DNA of 64,000 bases. Origin: Chamaea fasciata (lineage: Eukaryota; Chordata; Aves; Passeriformes; Sylviidae). The notes under the pieces are model-generated. The model saw nothing but the letters and a program-made list of their open reading frames with translations. It was not told the DNA's origin and did not search any database. The position numbers were made by a program, and so were the translations under genes. The DNA is taken from NCBI GenBank assembly GCA_029207755.1, contig JARCOQ010000006.1:16714890-16778889 (forward strand), read 5' to 3'. Of this stretch, positions 1 to 13,326 are shown in pieces (within the stretch, counting starts at the first letter, position 1; each line of letters opens with the position of its first letter).

Positions 1-2659
1 TGTATCCGTGGAGCAGCGTTACTGAGAGCTGCTGGAGGAACATCTGTGTCGGAGCAGGAGACTTGGCTGTGTCAGTGCCAAGAAGAAAAGCTCGCTGGAA
101 ACTTGCACTAGGGAGCACGCTGCTAGCAGCACTCAGTGCTCCAGCGCTCCCAGACCCAGGCACTGCAACTCTGCCCAGCTCCACAGCCTTTCCCCTGCTT
201 CTCTCAGCACAATTTTTGTTAAGTTTGAGAATTGACAATTTGCTAAAGACAGACATCTGTTTCCACGTGCTAAATGCTGCATGTCAGAAAACTACTGCCC
301 TCTGCATTCGAGAGAGCAATGATCAGAGAAACGCTGCCCCTTCCTCTCCTTAAGCACCACAAGAGTCTAATTAAATCTTCACTGAAAGTGAGAATAGAAA
401 TTAAAGAAATACACATCAGCATGATCAGTGCCTCCAGCTAGCAAAATATAGCGCTGTCAAGGAGACATGCACTGCCCAAACCCCTGATCCATAGCCAGGA
501 AGAATGTATTCTTTACTGATTAAGAAACAAAACAGTGCTTTTCTGCCTCGAGACATGAACCTAGAACTGCTGGACCCCAAACTCTGATATCCATTGACGG
601 GTATGAGGCACTTTCCTGGGAAGATCTTGCCCAGGCTACATATCAGGGGAAAAAGAATCCCAGCTGATTTATTAAACAGTCTGTATATAACGAATTGTCC
701 CGTGTCTGTTTTTGTGATTACCAAGTGGATACCCAGTGTGAAGAATATGCCCTGAAGAATATTTATGCAGCACATGCATAACCAATAAAAGGTTATGCCT
801 AAATGCTTACCCTTGTGCCCATCCTAAAAATTTAAATAAATCCTGTCCATTGCTATACAAGGCACGACAATAAAGTGAAGGGAAGCCTCAGAAAAAAAAA
901 TATTTTAGACAATTTTATATTGAAAACATATGTTTTAGCACTAAAAAGAACTACATAAATGATGTCCAGTATCAACTGCTCAGGTTGCTGAGCTCTTTCG
1001 ACTAGAAAAAAATTTTGCTAACTATCAAGAAGTTCAGGTGCTACTGTTTTTGTTCAGAAAGTCATTATAATTTTAAATTAGCGTAATGAGTTGTAACATT
1101 AACAGTCTATTGTTCATGAGCTACCACGTAGAGAAAGAAAAATGTAATCTACTATTTATTATCAGCTTTTTTTGGTTTTCTTTGAAGGATGATATAAGCA
1201 AAACTCTAGAATCTACATATTTTTATTCATTCACAAATGCATGTGTGTACTTCAGTTAATTTAGGTTATACCTAATCAATATATAAGCAAGAATATTCTT
1301 TGATTTTACACATCTGAGTATTTAATTCTAGAATGTTGTGAGTTCTATACTATTTATATATGCTCTCAATCTGAGTGTCAGTTCTTTCCCATTAACCTGT
1401 AAAGCAAAAACAGTTTCTTAAGAGGAAAGCATCGTAAAAATAAGTCAAACCAAATACACTATCCCACATTTGCACCTTCCAAATATGTCATTACTTTTTA
1501 CCTCATATTCCATATTAATGATTCAATACATTTTCCCATTAAGTTCTTCTCCTCTGAAAAATTACATCTTGTTTCCTCTTTACAATTTTTAGGTATTCCA
1601 TATCATCATCTTCTCCTTTTAAGAGTCTGACATGTTAATCTCAACCTCATTCTCATCTCTGCCTTCTGTTTATTCCTTAAGATTATTCCTACTTAGGCTT
1701 TCCTTTTTCTCAAGTTTGTGTTCTTTTTCTTCAATGACAAAGCATGAACAAATTTTTACAATATTGCAGAAACAATAATCCTAATATAATGCCACACTCA
1801 CACTTCAGCAGTGAAAGAAGCCTTATTTATCTTAATAAATGGTCTCAGGAAAATTATTAAAATGAAGAAATCAGTCAGTCCACATTCTCCTTTCACAAGG
1901 TTTTCAGGTTACCTTGTGTTCTTGAGAGGCCCACTCTTGGGAGCAGAGACCCTCCTATTCCACCACTGAAGATGCCAACCCACTTGTAGAAAGCCACCCA
2001 GCAAGAAGTGGTCCCAGACACAGCCAAGGTTTTGTTTTCTGCTTTCACACAAGAAGAAATGCCTGGACCTCTTTAAAAAGGTGAAAGGGATAAAGATTAT
2101 GAATTTGATGAGTTGTTGGGGCCAATTTTACTTGCACAGCAAATGAGTTACAGAAGAATGTTGAAATTAAAAAAAAAAATAAACTGAAAACATCCACTTG
2201 AATTAATGTAACTGATTACTGACTTCAGAGAATACCTCCTTAAAAAAATAAATAGACTTTTCCTGTTGTTTCTCATGATAATTCTCTAAGTTAGGGAACC
2301 ATGCACTGAATTTGTGAGCCTCCAAGACTTAACCTTAGAAAGTAAAGCAGCAAGGATAAGAAACTATGAGGAAAGGAGAAGGAAGTGATACATGAAACCT
2401 TTTCTGCAATATGCCATGCAACAGATTAAAACATTAATGTTACTTAGACATGTGAATTCTTCTGGAAAAAGTTCAATTAAAAACATTCTATGCTCCAAAA
2501 CATTTGAAAATTAAATCAATCTGGAATAAGGAGATAATAACATTCTATTATATGTATGGCAACTCTCTGTATGCTTGATTATCTAGATTTCTAGACTTCT
2601 TGATTATCTTGATTATCTCGAGAGTAACGTTGGTGACAATAGGGTGGAGTGTTTATGGG
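1..2659. other. Unique AT-rich non-coding DNA, GC-richer at the start
   Basis: No gene is recognised. Bases 1-350 are visibly GC-richer than what follows. They hold a 96-codon stop-free stretch that opens with TTG rather than ATG, and the encoded residues match no family I know. Bases 425-775 are stop-free on the minus strand for 116 codons, also without a recognisable domain. AATAAA occurs near 784 and 869, the latter followed by an A-rich run, but no transcript can be inferred from that. An 11-bp motif (cttgattatct) occurs three times at 2574, 2599 and 2608, just before the CR1 fragment. The first 350 bases could be an untranslated exon or an old repeat; I cannot tell which. Confidence 0.6.
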
Positions 2660-3245
2660 TGTGAATCAGAGGAAAGGCCAGGAGGGCAGATACCATGGTG
2701 GGAGTCTGCTACAGACCACCTAATCAGGATGAGGAGGCACACAAAATGTTCTGTAAGCAGCTGGGAGAAGTACCATTGCTAGGCCTTGTTCTCACGGGGG
2801 ACTTTAACTTGCCAAATGTCTTCTGAAAATACAAGACAGCAGCGAGCAGACAGTCTAGAAGGTTCCTGGTGTGTGGCAGATAACTTCCTGACACAGCTGA
2901 TGGGGAAGCTAATGAGGGAAGATGTCCCACTGCACCTGCCAAGTAATGGGGTGCCTGCAGGCCATTGTGAAAGGGGAGTTTTCAATTCTCAGAAATATCT
3001 GGAGGGACCTCAGCAGAAAGACCACCTTGGACTTCTGGACAGACACTGGCTTGATAAGGTTGAGAGAGTCCTTTTGGAGGCAGTCCTGAAGGGCAGAGGA
3101 GTCCAGGGAGGCTGGAAGTGCCCTGAGGAGGCAATATTACAGGTACAGGAGTAGACTGCGCCCTGTGTGCTAAAAGATGAGCCAGAGGGGAAGAAAATTG
3201 GCCTGACAGAGCACAGAGCTTCGGCTGCAACTCAGGACCTCTGCA
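2660..3245 (+). mobile_element. CR1 LINE fragment, ORF2 endonuclease region, decayed
   Basis: This is an internal piece of a CR1 non-LTR retrotransposon on the plus strand. Read in frame from about 2680 it gives a stretch with the CR1 endonuclease hallmarks: GVCYRPPNQDEE at about 2700-2735, then a KQLGEV stretch, then the catalytic-site motif GDFNLP at about 2797-2814. A stop follows within ten codons. Further similarity to the CR1 polyprotein (QSRRFL, then an ENFLTQL-like stretch and EAVLKGKGVQ-like residues) continues to about 3110, with frame changes and stops. The CR1 5' UTR, ORF1, reverse transcriptase and 3' tail are absent, so it is dead. The reverse strand carries stop-free stretches (for example 150 codons at 2982-3434) that are shadows of this repeat. 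Family assignment is firm; subfamily and exact ends are not. Confidence 0.87.
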
Positions 3246-6200
3246 TAAAAACAAGTAGAAATTTTTCTCTCCTAAGTAAATATTCGAGGAGAATACTGGT
3301 ACTGGACTACCTGTGCTGAAGGAGACATACATTACCTGGAAGCACAGATCCCAAATGAGTTTTGAACTCGACAGAGTAGATATGTCTATATTAGTGGCAT
3401 CTAAAAGAATGATCCAGTTCTGGAGTCCTAACATTTTTCCAAAAACAATCTCAACTAAGTACTGGCTACTCTAATCATTTTAAATAGAATCATTTATGTG
3501 TGGAATGCAAATAATATAAAAAAGACACCTTCAATAGGACAGTGTATTATGCACTAAGTACATTTTGTAACTGATTGCTGCACGCTTGTAGAATACCATC
3601 AATTTTCCCTATGAAGAAAAAAACGCTCAAAAATATTATTTATAAAGCTTAGATATGGGAAATTAAATTTCATTAATTTAAAAGTTGACTAGGAACAGAG
3701 AAAATCTGCCATTTAAAAACAAACAATTCCATCTAATTTAACACATCAAAAGAAGTAGCAAATGGTTAATAACAACAGGATGCAAAGAATTGAACAACTA
3801 AGGAATAAAATAATTTTTAATTCTAGAAATACTTCAATAATAGCTAAATAAGAATTCAATCACTAACATACAAGGATATAAAGTTTCCCTACAACTTAAT
3901 ATGGTTACCTAATCCTTTCAAAATTATCTGGTATTATCACACTTCTTTTATATTAATCCCAGTCAGCACTTGGTTTTGGATTATATCTGTCATCATAAAA
4001 GAGCACAGTAAAAGAGCAGGCATTTTCTTTTAATTCCCTTGCTTCTATTTAAACAACTTTTATTTTAATGATTACAAGAATTTTTTACTGGAAGTTTTAA
4101 ACTCTTCATCTTTTCAAATTTCTTCTGACTCTTATCGAGAACCTACATGATCCCTACTACACTGAAGTGTTTAATGTCTTTCCACTATTCTTTCTTTTTA
4201 ATATCTGCCTGTAAACAGTATCAGTCTTTTCAGACTTTTCTCCTTACGCTGAGAATGATTTTCATTTCTGTGCAGACATTCTGAATTTGCTGTTGTCTAA
4301 TGTACAATGGGTCTGACCAAAAATGAACTGTTTCCAAGGCAAGGATGCATTACTATTTATTAATGGACTTGAATTTTACTGCTTTCCTAGGTGTTAAAAT
4401 CTGCACTGCATTGCAATTAATTTTGTGTGTGTGTGTGTGTGTCTTAATTGGCTGGGAGTAATAGTTCATTAGACTCTGATATTTTCCCCCAATGTATCTG
4501 AAAAGGGAAACTGTGGATAAGAAATATAGAAATAGAAACAAAAATTGGAAGTATTAATTAGCTGCCCTTCTTTCTGTACTCTCTTCTTCCAGAGGGACAT
4601 GTTAGACAGTCAGAAGAGAATGAAATGGTCAAATAAACACAGAAAGGGCACCTGCAAACAGGTCAGATAAACGGCAACTCTTCGGCTTCTTATTCATGCT
4701 AAAAATGAGCTTATTAGGGAAGTTATCTGGAGGATAATGAACTTAATCCTCCTATCAGTTAGCCAGTGAGAAAGTCACTCATAGGCAATAAACCGCAGTT
4801 TTCTGCACAGAAAAGTTTCTATCTTTGATCTGTAGAAGAAAACTACGTCCACTAGAAAGCATTTCAAGGAGGAGAAGAAATTAATGTACACTATCTTTTC
4901 AAGAATCATTCTCAGGGTAAAATAATTTTTGAATGTAACACCTCCTTTGTAGGCTGCTACAACTAATCACAGAACATAATGTAACTTTCATAAAATGCTT
5001 AGAAAATGAAGCTAACGTATGGTATCACATTGTTCATCTCACCACCACTGCAGCTGCTCAAGAGCCCAATATTGCTCTAGCAGATTATTTATCCAGATAG
5101 AATTGCAGGGAAACTTTTGCTAGCTAGAAGAGCAAGGTAGAGTGTAATTATGCAAGATTAAATTTGTCAGGCTTCATATATCATCTTTAATATTTACACT
5201 AAGTGCCCCAGATTTTAATGACTAAGTGAATACAGGCTGAGAAAGGAAAAATTCAACACCTGTACAGGCAAGATAAATTTCACTGGTTTGTAATCAAGGA
5301 AGAAAATATGATATCCAAGATTCCAAAGGTTCAGTCTCATACTTAAAAGTAAATTACCCTAATATAATATTGTAGTTATAGATGTATAAAGGTTCTAGGC
5401 TATGGCGTGGGATTTCATTTCTTTTTCCCTCTCTTTATTTTCACCTTATGAGTCTCACTTGCTTCTAAGCTTTTGTTCTTGCTTTGATCTATATCAAAGG
5501 ACTGCTGCCATTACTGATCTGAGAACAGGAGCTGAAAGGAATCCCACAAGAAAACCATTGCCAATTCCCCTCATAACATAACACAGGTGGATGTATTTGA
5601 CAAAAAAAATCTAATTGATACAGCATGTTATACAGATATGTATAAAATACTTAGTGTACAAGTGGTTTGTAAATTAAATGGAATACCCATGGGAGCAACA
5701 GTAGCATTTTAATTTATTAAGCTTTAGCAAAGGATTACAGAGCAGCTATATGTTTCCTAAATGAGGTTAAATTACATTTAGTAATAGTCAGTAATCAAAT
5801 TCTGGTTTGTTTTACTGCAAAGCCCACAGGCTTGTTTGGCAAATGAAATTACCTCTAAATTCTGCAACTGTGTCTTCAGCCTACAGACCTGGGGTTTTTT
5901 CTAATAAATCATATTTGTTGCAGCAGAAATGGCCAATACCAAATTTGAAAGCACAAATATGTATCTGCACAGGAGAAGTGCTGTATAATGGAACTACTAA
6001 GGGCCAATCACACCCAACTACTTTGTTAGCTTTGCTAGAGACCCATCTTCCCCTAAGATATGCTTCTCGTGCTTGTAACAAAACACAATTTTTTCTGTAC
6101 AACCCTTGTCTTCTTCAGTCTTTTCATATTTGGAACAAACATGGTAATGTCTGACTTGCTGAGTTTCTTCTTTCACTGGTATTTTTGTAATTATACATTG

Positions 6201-7189
6201 AAGCAAGAGGAACCCATTATCAATCACTTTATTCATGCAAATCAAAAACTACTGAGAGGCCAACAGATCAAGCAGGTAGAAATAATGGAAGAGATAAGCA
6301 GCATTCACTGCTCCATATTCAGTCATTTTCTGTTAGCCAAATTATGACTATATCCATGCATGCTTGCCCATATATCTAGGAATAGACCATGTATTTATGG
6401 GCTGTACAGTTAGATGACCTCAGATGAGTTCCCAAAGAAAGGGAAGGTGTTTTCTGTGGTGATGAATGAGAAAATAAATGAACCACGTAAGCCAGTGATA
6501 AAAGCTAATATTATAGTAACAAACAGGAATATTCATCATCCAAGCCTCCAACCCATCTATCAATTTAAAATTATCAATCTATCCTCTGCAACACCTCTGT
6601 TTCAAAACAAGTGTTTCTGGCTCTCTATGGTTCAATGAATGGTTAGCAACTAAACCAAAGGAAAAAATAAATGTATTATTAACCACAGTCATAAGAATAT
6701 CATTCTTGTGCAGCTCTTTTTTTTTTTTGTATGGCACCTTTCTCTGATATAAAATAACCCATGGACAATAAACGCTCTATTTCTCTCCTTTGCCTTTCCA
6801 AAGGTGAAGCACTGTGTTTCACCATAGCAACCAGAAAGTATTATAAATGAAGGCCGAAGACACTGACATATTTCTACATTTTATGTACTTGTTAAAAAAT
6901 GAGTGTATTTGCCCTGTAGAGATGAGCTATTGCATGTTTTCAGCACAATAAAGAAACCCCTGTAATCCTGATTTGGTCCCTTAATTCTATATAATTAGAC
7001 TTGCACTACATATGAAACACACACTGGTTTGACTACAGGTCTGCAACATGTGGTTACCACTCCCAATTATGCAATGTTCAGAATTAGTCTGTATCACCTG
7101 GCGAGACTGCAATGTTAGTGCTTAATGACCCAAAACTCTTGCCCTTTTGCAAAAAAAAGAGCAGAGTGCTTTGCTGACCATACACAAAG
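3246..7189. other. AT-rich unique DNA, no gene seen
   Basis: This holds AT-rich sequence with frequent stops in all frames and short homopolymers, such as T runs near 6717. The longest stop-free stretch (115 codons on plus at 5807-6154) has no recognisable domain and overlaps unrelated stretches on the other strand. The only simple repeat worth naming is the (TG)n at 4424, listed separately. Confidence 0.6.
4424..4442. repeat. (TG)n microsatellite
   Basis: About nine and a half uninterrupted TG units follow a TTT run. It is an ordinary dinucleotide microsatellite that may be polymorphic in length. Confidence 0.95.
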
Positions 7190-7600
7190 TGCGTGCCCAG
7201 GTGCAGAGGGGGTGCACAACCACCACTGCAGGATGGAATGACAAACTGACACCCCATGACAAACTGACCTTTGTGCAACAATGAGCTGGGTTTTGAGCCA
7301 GGTATGGGAAGAGGTCAATGAGAAGAAGATCCTGCAAGGCAGGATAGTGCTTCTTATCATGTCGGTGTCCTCCCTGTCCAAAATGACTCAGATGTGAGAA
7401 CTCCTTTCCAGGGAAGTACCAGGACATCAGCACTTAGACCTGAGGGTATTCATCCCTTCTGATGAGGCATAGCTAGGCCCAGTCCTGCTGATGTGAGAGC
7501 TGCCAAGTCTTAGAAGGTGCCATAAATCATCAGCGACTTCTGAAGTGCTCCGTGATCCACAGTGCAAAAGATTCCCACCTGACCCTCAGTGTACGCTAAC
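7190..7600. other. GC-richer segment of unknown origin with an 18-bp tandem duplication
   Basis: This segment stands out from its flanks by higher GC. It contains atgacaaactgac twice, at 7238-7250 and 7256-7268, an 18-bp period with about 1.8 copies. Overlapping minus-strand stop-free stretches of 65 to 103 codons all cross it, but none shows a domain or a compositional bias typical of coding sequence. It could be an old repeat or an untranslated exon. I have no family match. Confidence 0.4.
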
Positions 7601-9830
7601 CCACTGAAATTTGTGTTTTGCAGGTTACCTCCATTCCCAATGGATCAAAACAGGGACCATAATTTCAATCAATGGGCATCAAAATTGCAACAATCAAATC
7701 TCATTCACAGATCCAGGTGTGGTAATATCTGTCTACTCTTATCCGTTTCTTCTTTTTTTTTCCCCCCTTCTACATTTTCTTAAAATTTATTTTTATTATT
7801 TTATGTTAGTAGAGATAATAACCAAAATGGCTACATAGCTGCTTTCCATTGCAGACAAATTGTTCTAAAATAAACCCTACATATATTTCTTTATAAATAC
7901 ATGTATATATTCAGTTATGTTTCACTCTAATAAATCCCAAGGGATCTATTAACAAAACCTGGGTTATCCTTGCCTTCTGCAGTGGTTTGTAACATGGACA
8001 CTGAAGACTTATTCTTTTCTTCAGTGTGGGGCCTAAAATTCACCTACATATAGGTGACTTCTAATAAACAGGTTTACTCCTCATAAGTGGTAGCAGTAGA
8101 AAGAAAAAGAGGTGGATGAGGATATAGGGATATACATGCATATAATCTCCACATTGAAAGGTAAAGGAGCATTGATTTTCTTTTTTATTCCCTTTTTAAT
8201 TTTTTTTCTTTTTAGTTTCATTCAGAGCTTTCACTCTGGCAATCTCAGAGGCTTCTTAAGACTTTTAATTCTGCCATTGAACATCTAGGTTAGGCAGAGT
8301 ACTAACAGTTCAGGAAATTTAAAACTTTCGTGAGCTGGACCCCCATTATTTCACAAAAGAGAGACTAAAAAAAATACTTATGGGGAAGGGGTTGAAAGAC
8401 ATTGCATAACTTGATGTTTTTCAGCACCTAACATGGTGGCTCACAGATAGATTACAATTCAAGAACCTACAATGTTATTTAAAGATCCATAGAATTCAAC
8501 AGAAATTTTTCTGCTACAGCAATTTTGCTGTTCTGGCAAATCAGAAAGCAGCTTTAGGATAAAACCAAACCCCGAAAGGAGCAATAAGCTTACAATGACT
8601 TATCACTTAAGTAAGTTAAAGGAAGGTTGCAGACATTCCCTGAGGAATCATTGTAATGCCCAACTAAGCACAGCATCATGAGGCTCCTGTAGATGCTGAA
8701 ATGAGGAAAGCAACAAAATACAGAAGCACACAACCTTGAACCTTCAACATAACTTCAGACACCACTTTTGATTGTGTTATGCTGCTGCAGGGATCAAATT
8801 TTTCTTTAACAGATTTGCAGGGTTTACCACACCTTCTATACAATCCATGCTTATGGCTTAGGCAGATATTCCACTATGTACAGTGAATCTGTGGGTCATG
8901 AGAAATACATTTTCACATGCTTCTTGACATGCACATGGCAAAACCCAAATTCCCTAAACAAGATGCCTTCATGTCTTCCTCCTGATAAACAAACATGATT
9001 TGGAATTGGCTGGATTTTTAATCCATTCTCAGCCATTTTTAAGATGAAGAATATTTTTACTGTCATTATACTTCAGGAATCATTTCCCCCCCCAATAATC
9101 ATCGGCGCACCAGGCTATGAATTTTAATTTCTTTAATCTCCTCAGAAGCAATTTCCGTAGCTTCCAATCATGTTGCTCTTTTCTGAACTCGTTCTAATTA
9201 GGCAAAAAAAGTCGTATAGAAAAAATTTAGTAACTAGTTTTTAGGTATTCAATTAGCGATGAACAACATTCTACAATGACAGGCCAACCATAGCCTTAGC
9301 ATTTCATTAACAACCTCTTCTCATGAAAATATTGTGAATTATTTAAAAACATTGTCTTGTTTATCCCTCAAAAGCAAATAAACTTGAGCATCCCTTCACT
9401 TTCAGGAACTAGAATGTCAGCTGAGGTATCCCAGCAATGTGCCCAGACCTCAGCCTATCACCTCACTGCAACTGGTGTTTGTTTTGAGTAAGGTGTATTT
9501 TCAAACTTATTCTTTGCTAATAGGACGGTGTCACATACTGTCTTTTACTGAAGCACACTGAGAATAATTAGGTTGTTCTGAGGCTGCTTGAACAGGTGTG
9601 ACAGTTTTTGCCCTGTCCCTAGCATGTTGTCACTTCTGCACTTGCTTTGGTGCTTATCTGATACTGTGTGAGCTTCAAGGATAATCTTAAATCAGACAAA
9701 ATATAACTTGACAAAAAAAAAAAACCCAAACAAACAAAAATAAGAGCTTTTGTCCTCAAAATACCTTGCAAGCAGTGCTCATTTCACTTTTGAGTACCGA
9801 TCTCATGGTTATAGCCTAAGAGTAGCAATG
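7601..9830. other. AT-rich unique DNA, no gene seen
   Basis: Nothing coding is recognised. There are pyrimidine-rich stretches near 7748-7775 and 8180-8215 and an A-rich tract at 9711-9741 (A run followed by CAAA units). Confidence 0.6.
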
Positions 9831-10270
9831 CTGTGCAGGTTCAGGAGGACAAAAGCCAGACCCTAATTATGAAAGACCAAGCAAGTAAGGAAATGAATCC
9901 TGGGTGGATTTTAATCAACATAATCAGCACAAAGATATGGGTTTTCCCAAAACGTCTGAGGGTCCAGCCCTTGGCGGAAAAGTGACTAAAATCAATTAGT
10001 GAGATGGCATGATCAAGTGTGTTTTGAAAAATCAAAAAGGTTTTAATAAAGAAAGAAAATAATACAAAAACAAAGGCAAAGCCAAACACAGTATAGAGAC
10101 AAGTCTCCTGCTTGCTGCAACACCTTGAAAAGCATGGAGTTTCTTTGTTCTCTCTCTTTAGTACTTAATAGTTCAGGTGGGCTATTTGGCTCTTGGTCCA
10201 ATGAGATCAACAAGAGGCTTTGAATTACCCTCTCCAAGCCCAATCAATGCTTTCCTACTGGCACTGAGCC
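9831..10270 (-). mobile_element. Possible LTR-derived segment, minus orientation
   Basis: Read on the minus strand, this block has the order expected of an LTR: a mixed-composition stretch, then a T-rich run with ATTAAA-type poly(A) signals around 10042-10047, then a GC-richer end (complement of 9950-9985). It gives an impression of similarity to songbird LTR ends, but I cannot name a family and found no convincing target duplication. One stop-free stretch on the minus strand (82 codons) is not protein-like. It could equally be unique sequence. Confidence 0.35.
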
Positions 10271-13020
10271 AATTACTGTCAGGAGGGTATGGAAAATTCT
10301 AGGTAAACTTCTTAAAATGTCTAAAGGTAAACTGAAACTCTTTCCCTATTTGGAAACACCTGCTGGGGGTGTGGGGTGTTTTACCACACAAAGATATTGC
10401 AAGAAGTAGTCAAATTCTTACTGCTGTCAAACCAGATGTGTGCAAAGAGACACAGCAGTGAAGCAGCACCAGCACTTCTTGCTGTGTGGGATTCAGCGAG
10501 AAGAAAAACAGCCCCACAGCTCACACACAGTCCAATTCCACACGTTCAACTCAGTTTATGAATAATTCCAATTTACACTTCTTAGCATAAATACACAGGA
10601 TATGCTCACAGAACTAGTACCTCTGAAAGATATCCCTTAGATTTTTCTCATTTGGATCCCAGCTGAAGGAATAAGTTAATTTTATATTATATGGTGTTCA
10701 GCCAACTGGTAAACTCCCTTGGTGAATTCAAGTCTAGTACATTTTTCCTTCCTAGTAAATTACACCATCTAACACACCAAGAGAGATACATGAGGTATCT
10801 GCTCTGAGACACAAACCAACAGAATGCAGAGGCTGTCTTGCTCCCTCACTGCCAGAAGATTGTTTTCTTTCACTTTTAATTGTTTGGGGGAAAGGGAATG
10901 CAACTGCAATAAAGGTTAAGCAACACTTGCTGCTTTATTTGTTGAATTGAGATTCTCTTTTAGCAGAGTGAGGGAATTATTGATCCCCAAAGAAGTTTCT
11001 CAATGGCATTAATAAGTTAAAATCTATAAATCTTTTTATTGTAGATGGAGAAAAAAAGTTAAAATAGGTAAACAATTTGAATAAATACAGTAATTTCTCC
11101 CTCTCCCAAACCCCACTATACAACAGACTGTATTGGAAGACATTCTCTATGGATAATTAATTTTAAAAAAACATGTTTCTCAAGATTTTTCTCAAAAAAA
11201 AAAATCCTTAATAATTCAAGATATTGTCCCATCCCCCCCCCCCCCCCAAGGTACTATTTAAACAGGGTATCTCTGAAGGAGGTAAGGAATAAAAAGATGT
11301 GATGACAAAAAACTAAGGTGGTATTATGTTCTTCAGGGACTTATAGCAGCAAAAAACCATTTGAAAAAAGCAAAACACAGAAGTAAAGGAGCAGTCACGA
11401 CAAACTCAGCCTCTCTGAGACTGGCAATCTCCAGTGAAAACAAAATTCACATACTCTAGGCATAAAGGAGTGGTGCTCACCTCATTTCTGCCAAACTTCC
11501 TGGTGGTTAAATCAGCATATATTTCAGAATCTGCCTTGTGCTGAGAAGCAGTAAGAGTGAGTAGAAATTCTCAGACAAAAATTGACAGGATGGCAAATTC
11601 TATCCCACTTATGGAAGAGTAAAAGGGTCATGGACACCCTCAGGAGTATTAGATCCAGCTGTCAGACCCCAGCTGCGTCCCTATCCACAGTCTTCATGAT
11701 TTGTTCAATGATCTCTGCAATACAGCTTTTCTGAAGCAAAGGAAGAAAAGGCAGGTACCATCCCACATGAATGTCTAATACTTTAGGGCTATCTGTAGCA
11801 TTTTACAGCAAGAGCTGTTTTGCAAAGAATAAATATATTTAAAGGAGACACGTGGTCCCAAGCACAGTTGCACATTTCTCTATGAAGCAGTTCTTGGCCC
11901 ATGGCCTCAGTGATCGGATAAAATATATTCTTTTCAGTTCAAATTTGACCATACTTTGAGTGAGAGTTTAGCTTTCACCTTTATAGTTTTAATTTTGTGC
12001 CCTGAGCTATCAACTGCCCAGCAGTAAAATAAATTCTGAAAATAACTTTTCTGCCAGAATCACAACCTGATGCATAAAATGACATGAAACAGCAGTAAAA
12101 AAACAATCACTATTAAGGAAAGCTTTTCAAGTTCGTGTGCATTTTTTATAAAGGAGATTTTGTCTTAGGAATTTCTTGGTTCATATCTGGAGGCTTTTTC
12201 GTTGTTTATCCAGTTCTCACTCTGTACAATTTCAATAACATTCCTGTGCAAGTGTTTGAATTTTAACACACAGGAAAGTCAACCTTTAAACAGACAGTGT
12301 TCCTATATGTAAATGCAGCATGCAATATACTTCAGAAAGCTCAAATACTGCATATACCAACGTGTATCAATCCTTACCTCATGTAGTTCACTAGTAAAGC
12401 TGACTGACATTTGATACAGGATTTTTTTTTATACTTTTTTTTTTAATCAGCCTTTTGCCCTTGGGCAAAATTACTAATATCCTTAAATTATGAAACTGCA
12501 ATCTAGTATTAGAATTTAAATGTTTAAAATCTTTATATCTAGTTTGATGAACAATGGAAAGGTGGTGTAGATTTGGTTTCTGCTTAAGAAAAACAGTAAA
12601 AAAAGGTTAAAATACTAAGTCTATAAGACTCGAGACAGAAAAAACCTCAACTACTAATGCATCATAAATATTTAGTCTGTGTACACAGGCATGAACTACA
12701 TAACCAGTGTACACCCTTTACATTTCTTAATGTACTGCTGTCCTTCAACCAAAACTCTCTAGGATATTTAGAGGCAATATTTTATTTCACCAGTGAAAGT
12801 ATATATTATGGATGTAGACTAACAGTAGGTAAATGTATACCTGGCATCTAAATTCTATCTTTAGAGACTCAGGAAGAGCATGTGTAAAAATAAAAACGCA
12901 TCTAGCTTTGCCAGAATAAATTTTTTCAAACTTCTAAAATAAACTGATTGGATCATAATATGATAGCAAACAATTAGGAGACCAAACAGGAAAACTAGAA
13001 AAAAAACACGTTTCAAAGTG
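10271..13020. other. AT-rich unique DNA, no gene seen
   Basis: No coding region is supported. The segment contains the C15 run at 11233 (listed separately), several T and A runs around 12421-12445, and a small perfect hairpin with an 8-bp stem (ttttgccc/gggcaaaa) near 12452-12470. Confidence 0.6.
11233..11247. repeat. C15 homopolymer
   Basis: An uninterrupted run of 15 C sits in otherwise AT-rich sequence. The complementary G run can stack into quadruplex-type structures, and such runs are prone to sequencing and replication slippage, so the exact length may be unreliable. Confidence 0.95.
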
Positions 13021-13270
13021 GATGTGTAGAAAACATCAGGTCCTTAATGCTGTGCTTCTGATTCAAGGATGCATTTGTCAAGAGTCTCCCGAGACCAGGA
13101 ATTTCAGCTGCCTGTGCTCACGGCCAGGTTGCTGGGGAATAAGAAGTGCTTGAGAAACTGTAACTACGCATGAGGATGTCAATGACCCGGAAGAAATCAC
13201 ACCCTTTCTCTCAGCAGTTGCATTTACATGGACACAGGTGCTCTTGCTCCCATTCAAGGCTACATTTTAA

Positions 13271-13273
<3 letters not shown>
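13021..13273. other. GC-richer sequence ending directly at a long A tract
   Basis: About 250 bases of mixed composition run straight into a 51-base A run. That arrangement is what a retroposed RNA copy with a poly(A) tail would look like. However, I recognise no parent gene in any frame, there is no AATAAA at the expected distance before the tract, and I could not identify flanking direct repeats. The alternative is an ordinary mononucleotide microsatellite beside unique sequence. Confidence 0.35.

Positions 13274-13324
<51 letters not shown>
13274..13324 (+). repeat. A51 homopolymer
   Basis: This is an uninterrupted run of 51 A, the longest homopolymer in the window. A poly-lysine stretch predicted across it is an artefact. 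Length is probably variable between individuals and error-prone in assembly. Confidence 0.97.

Positions 13325-13326
<2 letters not shown>

Noticed and set aside
63..353. 96-codon reading at the window start with an Ala/Leu-rich, signal-like N-terminus
   Set aside because: It starts with TTG, not ATG, and nothing indicates a eukaryotic coding exon. Without upstream sequence it cannot be tested.
2982..3434. 150-codon reading on the minus strand
   Set aside because: It is the reverse strand of the CR1 endonuclease fragment and its flank, with no family resemblance of its own.
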